A stretch of 55,177 bases of DNA, from the NCBI GenBank assembly GCA_020403425.1, contig JADBXR010000013.1:1-55177 (forward strand). Reading direction: 5' to 3'. Source of the DNA: Chitinophagaceae bacterium. GTDB lineage: Bacteria > Bacteroidota > Bacteroidia > Chitinophagales > Chitinophagaceae. Shown piece by piece: positions 43,413 through 51,557 of the stretch. The notes below the pieces were generated by a model, which was given only the letters and a program-made list of their open reading frames with translations, was not told where the DNA came from and did no database searches. Position 1 is the first letter of the stretch. Each line of letters opens with the position of its first letter. The translations under genes and the position numbers were made by a program.

Positions 43413-43519
43413 TCTGCAATTATAGGACCAGATTTAAGCAATAAGAATTAATCAGCTGAAAGAATACTAATTAACCAATAACCCATTTGGCATGAGCGGG
43501 AACAAGGCTTTTGAATAAA

Positions 43520-43568
43520 GGCAAGCGGTGAAGTTGTCGAACATAAATGTTCGGCAACTCCGCTTGCC
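43520..43568. other. candidate oriT: long hairpin upstream of mobC
   Basis: GGCAAGCGG (43520-43528) pairs with CCGCTTGCC (43560-43568). AGTTGTCGAACAT (43532-43544) pairs with ATGTTCGGCAACT (43547-43559) with one G-U. This leaves a 3-nt bulge and a 2-nt tip, a nearly continuous 22-bp stem. Related short words flank it (CATGAGCGGGAAC before, CATGCTCCCGTT after). It is in the non-coding gap just before mobC and the relaxase, where transfer origins of mobilisable elements lie. No T-tract follows, so it is not a terminator. Confidence 0.5.
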
Positions 43569-43629
43569 CATGCTCCCGTTGGTCGGCATGGGTTTAGAGA
43601 AGATAAAATTCATAGAAAACTGAAGTAGT

Positions 43630-43983
43630 ATGGAAACAGTGCGAAATGAGCGAAAAAAGGCCGGAAGACCAGTAAAGGCTATTAAAAAGGAAGTGAGAGC
43701 CTGTGTAAGATTTTCCCGTCATGAATACTTTATTGTTCGGGAAAAAGCTAGCCAGGCTGGGCTGAACGCTTCAGAATATATCCGTCAAATAACCGTAACA
43801 GCCAGAATACTCCCCCGAATAAGCCGGGAAGAAGCTGGATATATCCGCCAGTTAATTGGTATGTCTACCAATATTAACCAGGTAGCAAAAATCTGCCATC
43901 GGGAAGGATTATTTGAGGCTTTGGTTTATTTCGAGAAGTACAGGTCCCGGATAGATCACCTATTAAAAATGCTAAAACAATGA
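43630..43983 (+). CDS. mobC: mobilisation accessory protein MobC
   Basis: A 117-aa relaxosome accessory protein. It has a basic N-terminus (RNERKKAGRPVKAIKKEV) and a ribbon-helix-helix region (ACVRFSRHEYFIVREKASQAGLNASEYIRQI). The MobC core is LIGMSTNINQVAKICHREG. It should bind the nearby oriT and help the relaxase open the strand. Its stop overlaps the relaxase start by 4 bp (ATGA). Confidence 0.88.
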   Translation: METVRNERKKAGRPVKAIKKEVRACVRFSRHEYFIVREKASQAGLNASEYIRQITVTARILPRISREEAGYIRQLIGMSTNINQVAKICHREGLFEALVYFEKYRSRIDHLLKMLKQ

Positions 43984-44906
43984 TCAGTAAACAGCTGACC
44001 GCCCATTCTTTTTACCATACATGCCGGTATGTTTTAGATAAGTCCGGAGCAGAAGTATTGAAAGCTGTCGGAGTCCGTGACTATGATTACCAGAAAATGG
44101 CGGAGGATTTTCAAATGCAACTTCAGCTCAGGCCAGAAAAATCCAGATCCTGTTTGCACAGCATCATAAGCTTTTATCCTGGAGAGAAACCAGATGATCA
44201 AACTTTAATTGAGATCGCTGAAAAGTATTTGACCAGATTAGAGGTAACAGATACCCAATACGCAATAACCAAACATACTGACAAAGCCCATCTCCATTTG
44301 CATATTATAGCCAATATGGTAAATAATAATGGCAGAGGAATAAATGAAAGCTGGATAGGGTTACGCGGAAAGCGGATAGCTCAGGCATTGACATTCGAAT
44401 ATGGGCTAATCCCTGCAATTCAAAAAAATATGGAAGAGATAAAGCAGGAGAATTTAAAGAAACAGGAAGCTGTTAAATATCAAATTTATATGGGAATTAC
44501 CAAAGCGCTACAAACAAGTAAAGACATGAATGAACTCGTATCCCGCCTTAAAGAGGAAGGTATACAAACCCATTTTAAATACAAAAGTAAGACAGAAGAA
44601 AAGCAGGGTATAAGTTTTGAATGCAACGGAATTATAATAAAGGGAAGTGCGATTGATAGAAAATACTCTTTACTAGGCCTGGAAAATAGCCTGCATAAGC
44701 ACCAAGGTCTTTATGCAAGAGGAATCGTATTGAAGGAAAAAATAGACTTGGCAAAGGGGCCAGATTCGTTTAAGGAGGATAAAGTCATCGAGGATATCAA
44801 AGAATTAACAATGCAATTGTTGAAGCCTGAGAATGATCCTAACTCCAATGAATTTGAAAAGGAACTATTAAAAAGAAAAAGAAGGCAACAATCACATGGA
44901 CTTTGA
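43980..44906 (+). CDS. relaxase / mobilisation nuclease (MobA/VirD2 type)
   Basis: A 308-aa relaxase that nicks one strand at oriT and leads it into the recipient. The N-terminal domain has the expected Tyr region (HSFYHTCRYVLDKSGAEVL) and the three-His metal motif in HTDKAHLHLHIIANMVN (~residues 98-114). The C-terminal part is a charged coiled region (NMEEIKQENLKKQEAVKYQI). Size and layout fit Bacteroidota mobilisable-element relaxases, which depend on a helper conjugation system. Translationally coupled to mobC. Confidence 0.9.
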   Translation: MISKQLTAHSFYHTCRYVLDKSGAEVLKAVGVRDYDYQKMAEDFQMQLQLRPEKSRSCLHSIISFYPGEKPDDQTLIEIAEKYLTRLEVTDTQYAITKHTDKAHLHLHIIANMVNNNGRGINESWIGLRGKRIAQALTFEYGLIPAIQKNMEEIKQENLKKQEAVKYQIYMGITKALQTSKDMNELVSRLKEEGIQTHFKYKSKTEEKQGISFECNGIIIKGSAIDRKYSLLGLENSLHKHQGLYARGIVLKEKIDLAKGPDSFKEDKVIEDIKELTMQLLKPENDPNSNEFEKELLKRKRRQQSHGL

Positions 44907-44942
44907 TCACATGATATATTTTAATCAATAAACTTAAATGAG

Positions 44943-45563
44943 ATGAAAGAAAATTCAGAAGCACCAGAAACGCAGAATGAGGCATTCATGAGTGTCACGT
45001 CCAGAAAAATACTTGAACAGGATAAAAAAATTGAAAAAATTCAGTCAAGTATGAACCAGTTAAGGGGAAATGAAAATGTCCTTCAGGATTATTTTGTGGA
45101 GATAAAAGCACTTTATTTGAAAATCGATAAGACTTTCCAGGTGAATGAACAAATGCTGGATTTGTCCGCACAACTTGAAAAAACCTGCCAAAAATTACAA
45201 CAGCCATCGATTAGCCAGCAGGTTCATCACCATCATTTTCCGAAAATCTTTTTTGCAACTGTTGGGCTTTTTTGGGCGGTTTGCTTAGTCAGTTCTGGAT
45301 GGTATGTAACAGCTAGTAAGTTAAATGATTACGTGGCTAATGATACAAAATATCGGCTGCTGCAACTTGACACCTCAAACAGAAATATAAAAAAATATTT
45401 AGCTTATGCCGACAGTATGTACAAATCCACTGAAAATTTACGAAAGCTTGTACTGGAAAAAGAGGAAGAGCAACAAAAAAATGTTCAAAAACTAATTAGG
45501 GCTAATCAACTCAAAGAAGAAGCGAAAAACCTAGAACTGGAAATAATTTTAAAATCAAAATAA
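44943..45563 (+). CDS. coiled-coil membrane protein of the mob operon
   Basis: A 206-aa protein starting 36 bp after the relaxase. Residues ~20-90 form a coiled coil (KILEQDKKIEKIQSSMNQLR). A histidine cluster (QVHHHHFPK) precedes one membrane helix (IFFATVGLFWAVCLVSSGWYV, ~102-122). A second long charged coiled coil runs to the end (LVLEKEEEQQKNVQKLIRAN). This gives an inner-membrane protein with coiled coils on both sides. Position suggests a role in mobilisation, such as docking the relaxosome to the coupling protein, but the family is not characterised to my knowledge. Confidence 0.7.
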   Translation: MKENSEAPETQNEAFMSVTSRKILEQDKKIEKIQSSMNQLRGNENVLQDYFVEIKALYLKIDKTFQVNEQMLDLSAQLEKTCQKLQQPSISQQVHHHHFPKIFFATVGLFWAVCLVSSGWYVTASKLNDYVANDTKYRLLQLDTSNRNIKKYLAYADSMYKSTENLRKLVLEKEEEQQKNVQKLIRANQLKEEAKNLELEIILKSK

Positions 45564-45619
45564 ATTCTCACAATTTTGTACAGTTCCGCAATCGATGGAA
45601 ATCCGCTTACCACGGGTTT

Positions 45620-46998
45620 GTAAAATGAACTGTGTCAACGAATAATTCGGTTTCAGTTTAAAAGAGTAGGTGTCGGCTCCATTAACAGAGCAAGTCACCA
45701 CCTCTTTTTTACAGTGCGTTGTCAGAGATCTGTTTTCATCCGGTCAGCAATTTTAATTTTAAACTGGGATGCACAGATGGCCCAGTTGTTCAGTGGCATA
45801 GTACATTTTTGCTGGATACGTTCAGTAGCCAGGTAAATGAGTTTAAGCAATGCCATATCGCTGGTAAACACTCCCTTGTTTTTGGTCACTTTGCGTATCT
45901 GCCGGTGGTATCCCTCAATAGTATTGGTGGTGTAGATCAGTTTGCGGATGCCGGCAAGGTATTTAAAATAGGTGCTCAGTTTAGGCCAGTTGTTCTCCCA
46001 TGAACTGATAACTTTCGGATATTTTTTATTCTATTTCTCTTTGAGCATTTCAAGCTCAGTAAGGGCCTGGTCTTCGTTATCGGCACGGTAAATAAGCTTC
46101 AGGTCCGCTATAAATGCTTTCTGATCCTTACTGGCCACATACTTGATGGAGTTGCGTATCTGGTGTACTATACAGGTTTGTATCTCAGTATGAAGGTAAA
46201 TGGTACGGATAGCCTCATCAAAGCCTTTGAGGTTATCACTAGAGGCAATCAGGATATCTTCAACGCCCCGTTGCTTCAGGTCAGTGATCACGCCGAGCCA
46301 GAAGTTGGCTCCTTCACTCTGGGATACGTACATGCCCAGCACATCCTTGCGACTGTCCTTATTAATGCCAAGTATATTGTACACTCAGCGTGTCTGGGTA
46401 CGGCCTTCCTCTTTTACTTTGTAATACATCGCATCCAACCATACCATGCAATACAGGTTCTCCAGCGGGCACTGCTGCCATTCTTATACCAGGGGAATGA
46501 CCTTGTCGGTAATACTGCTTAGCGCAGCGGCAGAGATATCCGTTTCATAGGTCTCTTTGATGTGGACGTTGATGTCGCGAAGGCTGGCACCTAATCCATA
46601 AAGACCGATGATCTTATCTTCCAGGCTAGCTGCCATGATGGTCTCCCGCTTCTTTACCAGTTCAGGCTCAAAACTACTCAGCCGGTCGCGCGGGGTGTTG
46701 ATCTCAATAGTACCGGCAGAGGTCTTTAGCAGCTTACTACCTTTCCCGTTATTACGATTGCCGATATTGCGTTCTGCTTCATCCAGATGACCATCTAACT
46801 CGCCTTCCAGCATTGAATTGATCAAATCTTCCAGAAGAGGTGCAAAGGCACCTCCCTTGCTAAACAACGATTTATCGGTACGTAACTGCTCCTTGAGCTT
46901 ATGCTTCGCCAATTCAATGTCGAAGCCTTGTGGGGATTTGTTTTCCATTTCCTGTGTTTTAAAGTTAATTACTTAACTCTTGATATAGTTTATTTTAC
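45620..46998 (-). mobile_element. degenerate IS256-family insertion sequence
   Basis: An IS of about 1.38 kb. Imperfect terminal inverted repeats GTAAAATGAACTGTGTCAA (45620-45638) and its right-end counterpart at 46980-46998 match at 16 of 19 positions. They enclose a transposase frame on the minus strand. I find no clear 8-9 bp target duplication, which fits an old insertion. It separates the mob genes from nrdBA. Confidence 0.8.
45722..46948 (-). pseudogene. IS256-family transposase with three in-frame nonsense codons
   Basis: Read in one frame from the ATG at 46946-46948 to a TGA at 45722-45724, the sequence is a full-length mutator-type transposase of about 408 codons: LEDLINSMLEGELDGHLDEA, GLGASLRDINVHIKETY, the catalytic-region text ILIASSDNLKGFDEAI, and LIYTTNTIEGYHRQIRKVTK. 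It is broken by TAA at 46484-46486, TGA at 46385-46387 and TAG at 46031-46033, with no frameshift. The TAG replaces a residue before NKKYPKVISSW, where relatives often have Trp, so TGG to TAG is likely. Non-functional as it stands. Confidence 0.9.
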
Positions 46999-47561
46999 AT
47001 TCTCCCTGAATCATTGAAAGTATGACCTCCCTGATTGTGTTCATGAAATGTATTTGTAATAAAAAAGCCTGGTAAAAGATAATATGGGATTGTTATTTTT
47101 TAAGGATAACCTATTATAAAATTGAAATGAAGCCACTTATGTAAGCGCTTTCCTTAATTTTTATTCTACTTATTTTCTGTTCGATCAAAATTGATGTTCA
47201 ATTTTGCTCCTTTTTGTTTGCTGAATTCTTTTTTAATAAAACTTAATGCATTTAAATGAATATATGACAATCAACAGAAAATGTGTATTAATTTTTTCGA
47301 TCCAGAATTTTTATATTCTAATCTGTATTTTATCATCAGTTCATTCTTTTCTGCTGCTAAAACACTTGTTGATTAACAAAGTAATATCCTAGTAGCTATA
47401 TAAACAATCCCTATTCTTTAGAACTTTGACTTATCCTTCTTTTTGATAAAGAATTTCGTTTTAGTACAATATAAATTTTAGAAGTCGCCTTAATTGCCGA
47501 ATTGCATTTCCCAAAATAGACTACCCGAAAAAAGATGTGGGTCTTTTCATTTCGACATTAT
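46999..47561. other. 563-bp AT-rich gap between the IS256 relic and nrdA
   Basis: Very AT-rich and without a credible gene. The only structure I see is a short inverted repeat CAAAATTG-ATGTT-CAATTTTG at 47186-47206. The nrdBA transcript must end somewhere here, but I find no strong minus-strand terminator. Confidence 0.5.
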
Positions 47562-49955
47562 CTATGAGCCACAGCTTATACATCCGTCTTGCATGGTACA
47601 GGCCGAACCTTGCATTTGTGTGGTTTCTGAAGCATTGAACCTGCTGGATTGTTCTTTCTTAAGCTCAGAAGAAACTGATTCGATTTCAATGCTGCCATTT
47701 TTTTCAACAGTGAATTGAACTGCTTGTGCAGCAGCCTGTGTACGTAAATAATACATTCCTGTTTTTAAACCTTTTTTCCAGGCATAAAAATGCATAGAAG
47801 TTAGTTTGGAAGTTGTCGGGTTATCCATAAAAAGGTTCAGCGATTGTGATTGGCATATGAAAGCAGCTCTATCTGCTGCCATATCGATCAGGTTGCGTTG
47901 CTTGATCTCCCATACAGTTTTGTAGATTTCCTTGATATCAGCCGGAATCTCATCAATCTGTTGAATGGAACCATTGGCGGCAATTATTCTGTTCTTCATG
48001 GAATTGTTCCAAAGACCTAAATTCACAAGGTCTTTCAACAGGTGTTTGTTTACGATGATAAATTCACCTGATAACACCCTGCGGGTATATATATTGGAGG
48101 TATATGGCTCGAAACATTCGTTGTTACCTAGTACCTGGGATGTAGATGCCGTAGGCATTGGAGCTACCAACAGAGAATTCCGAATTCCGTATTGTTTTAC
48201 TTCGGCCCGCAGAGCTTCCCAGTCCCAGCGGTCTGATGGGGTCACTCCCCACATGTCGAACTGAAAAATGCCCTTCGAAACAGGCGAGCCAGGATAGGAT
48301 GTGTACGCACCAAATAATTTAGCCAGATCTTTGCTGGCTGTCATTGCAGCGAAGTAAATGGTTTCAAAAATATTTTTATTTAGTGTTTTAGCAAGATCAC
48401 TTTCAAATGGGAGGCGCATCATAATAAACACATCAGCAAGACCCTGAACACCGAGGCCAACGGGCCTGTGTTTCAGGTTAGAATTACGTGCTTCTTCTAC
48501 CGGGTAATAATTATTGTCTATAACAGTATTCAGGTTCTTTGTTACCTGGTAAGTAACATCAAAAAGTTTCTGGTGGTCAAATTTTCCATCAAGCACAAAA
48601 CGGGGCAAGGACAGGGATGCAAGGTTACACACAGCCACTTCATCAGGAGAAGTGTACTCCAGTATTTCTGTACAGAGGTTACTGCTTTTGATCGTCCCAA
48701 GGTTTTGCTGGTTACTTTTGCTGTTAGCCGCATCTTTATAAAGCATATATGGTGTACCGGTTTCTATTTGGGATTCAAGTATTTTAAACCATAATTCCTG
48801 AGCCTTAACTATTTTTCTTGCCTTGCCTTCTGCTTCATACTGTCCGTATAACTGTTCAAAAGCCTCACCGAAACACTCGCTGAGGCCTGGGGCCTCGTTA
48901 GGACAGAATAGGCTCCATTCGCCATTTGCTTCCACCCGTTTCATAAAAAGGTCAGGTATCCATAAAGCATAGAAAAGATCACGCGCTCTTAATTCTTCCT
49001 TACCATGATTTTTGCGCATGTCAAGGAATTCAAATACATCGGCATGCCAGGGCTCAAGATAAATCGCAAATGCCCCTTTTCGTTTACCACCACCCTGGTC
49101 CACATAGCGGGCTGTATCATTGAAAACCCGAAGCATTGGTATGATTCCGTTGCTGGTTCCATTGGTCCCGCCAATATAACTGCCCGTGGCACGGATAGTA
49201 TGAATGGCTAGGCCTATGCCTCCCGCACTTTGAGAAATCTTTGCTGTTTGTTTCAGGGTATCGTATATGCCATCTATACTGTCTTCTTTCATTGTGAGAA
49301 GAAAACAACTGCTCATCTGGGGTTTTGGTGTGCCGGCATTAAAAAGGGTTGGTGTGGCATGTGTAAACCATTTTTCACTCATGAGGTGATAGGTTTTGAG
49401 AGCAGATTCAATATCTTTTTTGTGAATACCAACCGCAACACGCATATACATGTGTTGAGGTCGCTCTGCAACTCTTCCGTTTATTCTCAGCAAATATGAT
49501 TTTTCCAGGGTTTTGAAACCAAAGTAATCAAAGCCATAATCCCGATCATAGATAATGGAACTATCAAGAAGGTCAGCATGTTCTTCAACGATCTGCATGA
49601 CATCGTCTGCAATCAAAGGAAGCTTTTTACCAGTAGATTCATCCACATAGGTATGCAGCCTGCGCATAGTTTCTGAAAAACTCTTGATTGTATTTTTATG
49701 CAGATTACTTACAGCGATGCGAGATGCAAGGATCGCATAATCAGGATGTGTGATCGTAAGCGAGGCTGCCGTTTCAGCAGCAAGGTTATCAAGTTCCGTA
49801 GTAGGAACTCCGGCATATATACCTTCAATGGTTTTTTTTGCAACGTCAATAACGTTTACCATCGGGCTTAATTTATAGGAAAGTTTCTCGATACGGGCAG
49901 TGACTTTATCAAACTTTACAGATTCTTGTTTTCCGTTTCTTTTTACTACGAACAT
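47562..49955 (-). CDS. nrdA: class Ia ribonucleotide reductase, alpha (large) subunit
   Basis: A 797-aa catalytic subunit reducing ribonucleoside diphosphates to deoxy forms. Start is the ATG at 49953-49955 ([19 protein letters not shown]), which opens the ATP-cone regulatory domain; the longer frame begins with TTG. Active-site elements: MSSCFLL (redox Cys), [10 protein letters not shown] (Asn-Cys-Glu radical site), VCNLASLSL (second redox Cys), [18 protein letters not shown], and the tyrosine pair in GMYYLRTQ for radical transfer. The C-terminal tail ends [12 protein letters not shown], with redox-shuttle cysteines. It follows nrdB after 33 bp and shares its riboswitch leader. Confidence 0.95.
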   Translation of the reverse strand: MFVVKRNGKQESVKFDKVTARIEKLSYKLSPMVNVIDVAKKTIEGIYAGVPTTELDNLAAETAASLTITHPDYAILASRIAVSNLHKNTIKSFSETMRRLHTYVDESTGKKLPLIADDVMQIVEEHADLLDSSIIYDRDYGFDYFGFKTLEKSYLLRINGRVAERPQHMYMRVAVGIHKKDIESALKTYHLMSEKWFTHATPTLFNAGTPKPQMSSCFLLTMKEDSIDGIYDTLKQTAKISQSAGGIGLAIHTIRATGSYIGGTNGTSNGIIPMLRVFNDTARYVDQGGGKRKGAFAIYLEPWHADVFEFLDMRKNHGKEELRARDLFYALWIPDLFMKRVEANGEWSLFCPNEAPGLSECFGEAFEQLYGQYEAEGKARKIVKAQELWFKILESQIETGTPYMLYKDAANSKSNQQNLGTIKSSNLCTEILEYTSPDEVAVCNLASLSLPRFVLDGKFDHQKLFDVTYQVTKNLNTVIDNNYYPVEEARNSNLKHRPVGLGVQGLADVFIMMRLPFESDLAKTLNKNIFETIYFAAMTASKDLAKLFGAYTSYPGSPVSKGIFQFDMWGVTPSDRWDWEALRAEVKQYGIRNSLLVAPMPTASTSQVLGNNECFEPYTSNIYTRRVLSGEFIIVNKHLLKDLVNLGLWNNSMKNRIIAANGSIQQIDEIPADIKEIYKTVWEIKQRNLIDMAADRAAFICQSQSLNLFMDNPTTSKLTSMHFYAWKKGLKTGMYYLRTQAAAQAVQFTVEKNGSIEIESVSSELKKEQSSRFNASETTQMQGSACTMQDGCISCGS

Positions 49956-49988
49956 GTGCAATAGGATTTATTGATAAATAATGATGGG

Positions 49989-50960
49989 TTAAAAATCTTC
50001 GTCTGTTGAGAATACCTGATTGTCTTTTGCAGACAATACGCCAGATTTCTGATAATCACCTACGCGTTTTTCAAAGAAATTTGTCTTGCCTTGCAAAGAA
50101 ATCATCTCCATGAAATCAAAGGGATTGGGAGTATGATAGATTTTTCCGCAGCCTAGCTCGGTAAGCCAACGATCGGCAACAAATTCAATATATTGCTGCA
50201 TGAGCTTTGCATTCATTCCTATCAGGTCTACGGGTAATGCTTCGGTAATAAAGTTTTTTTCAATAGTAACCGCATCTGTAATTATCTGGCGCACTGCATC
50301 TGGCAAAAGTTTATTTTTCAGCATGGAATAGAGCAGACAGGCAAATTCGCAGTGTAAGCCTTCATCGCGGCTGATGAGTTCATTGCTGAATGTCAGACCT
50401 GGCATTAATCCCCTTTTTTTCATCCAGAAAATAGAACAAAAACTTCCACTAAAGAATATACCTTCCACTGCAGCAAATGCAACAAGCCTTTCCGCAAAAT
50501 TTCCATTCTTAATCCATCGCAATGCCCATTCAGCTTTTTTTCTGACTGCCGGAACCGTGTCAATAGCATGAAATAGCCTGTCTTTTTCTTTGGTATCTTT
50601 TATATAAGTATCAATCAGTAATGCGTAGGTTTCACTGTGTATATTTTCCATCATGATCTGGAAGCCATAAAAACAACGCGCCTCCGGTAATTGCACTTCA
50701 CTCATAAAGTTCACTGCGAGGTTCTCATTTACGATCCCGTCACTAGCTGCAAAAAAAGCAAGTACATGACTGATAAAGTGACGCTCACCATCATTTAGTC
50801 CTGCCCAGTCTCTAAGATCTCCTGAAAGATCGATTTCTTCAGCCGTCCAGAAACTTGCTTCATGTCTTTTGTAATGTTCCCAAAGCAGGGGATAGTTAAT
50901 AGGTAGAATTACAAAACGGTCTTTGTTCTCCTTCAATAGGATTTCATCTGTATATTCCAT
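49989..50960 (-). CDS. nrdB: class Ia ribonucleotide reductase, beta (radical) subunit
   Basis: A 323-aa di-iron tyrosyl-radical subunit, close to the eukaryotic-type R2. The ATG at 50958-50960 ([17 protein letters not shown]) is preferred; an in-frame ATG at 51050 would add 30 residues with no family match. Iron ligands and radical site are in [26 protein letters not shown] (radical Tyr before GFQ) and [12 protein letters not shown]. The C-terminus FSTDEDF is the peptide that docks into NrdA. It is first in the leftward nrdBA operon, downstream of a cobalamin riboswitch. Confidence 0.94.
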   Translation of the reverse strand: MEYTDEILLKENKDRFVILPINYPLLWEHYKRHEASFWTAEEIDLSGDLRDWAGLNDGERHFISHVLAFFAASDGIVNENLAVNFMSEVQLPEARCFYGFQIMMENIHSETYALLIDTYIKDTKEKDRLFHAIDTVPAVRKKAEWALRWIKNGNFAERLVAFAAVEGIFFSGSFCSIFWMKKRGLMPGLTFSNELISRDEGLHCEFACLLYSMLKNKLLPDAVRQIITDAVTIEKNFITEALPVDLIGMNAKLMQQYIEFVADRWLTELGCGKIYHTPNPFDFMEMISLQGKTNFFEKRVGDYQKSGVLSAKDNQVFSTDEDF

Positions 50961-51099
50961 GTATCTAAATTTTAAAAAGGTATAAGTACGGCAAAAAGGC
51001 AGGCGCTGAAAATAGTTCGCAGATATACAATTAGTATAGTCGGCAATCATTCAGTACCGGTGCTTTTCCTCCGAAAGCTTCCAAGTAATTGTTGAGTGA

Positions 51100-51270
51100 T
51101 TCTGGCAGGTCTTCTGACTTGCTCCATTGTTAGATGCCTTCCCGTCATTGAAAACAGTGGCTTGAAGATCTAACAACCCTTTGCGGAGCTTACAGCTACG
51201 GGGATAGTTCCCGAATTTCACGGGATTCCCTTTTCATGGCGGACAGACAATAATTTCTACCGCCAACCAA
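51100..51270 (-). promoter_or_regulatory. cobalamin riboswitch controlling nrdBA
   Basis: On the minus strand the leader carries AAAAGGGAATCCCGTGAAAT, then GGGAACTATCCCCGTAGCTG, an internal GCCACTG, and the B12 box AAGTCAGAAGACCTGCC (51120-51104). The box fits the consensus AGYCAGRAGACCTGCC. The order and spacing are those of class I cobalamin riboswitches. A preceding GGCGG...CCGCC helix (51264-51238) lies at the 5' side. The aptamer ends about 140 nt before the nrdB ATG and points only at nrdBA, not at the divergent receptor gene. Known riboswitches of this class repress when adenosylcobalamin binds. Confidence 0.9.
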
Positions 51271-51557
51271 AATCTACTGTAAAATAAGGGGATAACATTT
51301 TAGGAGTACGAACATGTTATACACTTTGTGTTGAAAAAGAGTTCAAAACACCGTCGTTATTGGATAGCTATGATGCGTCAAATCAAAAAGAGGAACAAAA
51401 AATGTAGTAATATATTAAAACAGCTCTTATCTAAGGAATTTTCAGGACTCCGGATTATCATGGAGATTAACTTTTTTCCGCATTTCGGTGATGAGAATTC
51501 CCGATTTCAATAAGGCTAAGCAGCAATCTGTGGCAGTTTTGCCCATAAATCCCTTTT
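51271..51557. other. intergenic region between the riboswitch and the FecA-like gene
   Basis: This AT-rich region must contain the divergent promoters of nrdBA and the receptor gene. A TAGATTTTG (minus strand, 51277-51269) is one base longer than the TAnnTTTG consensus. A 61-codon TTG-started frame at 51328-51513 has no features of a real protein. Confidence 0.35.

Noticed and set aside
45722..46948. Stop-codon recoding (selenocysteine, pyrrolysine or readthrough) in the IS256 transposase
   Set aside because: Three different stop codons at unrelated positions and no recoding element; ordinary pseudogene decay is simpler.
51328..51513. 61-codon plus-strand frame before the FecA-like gene
   Set aside because: TTG start, strongly basic and AT-driven composition, no motif; it lies in a region expected to hold promoters.
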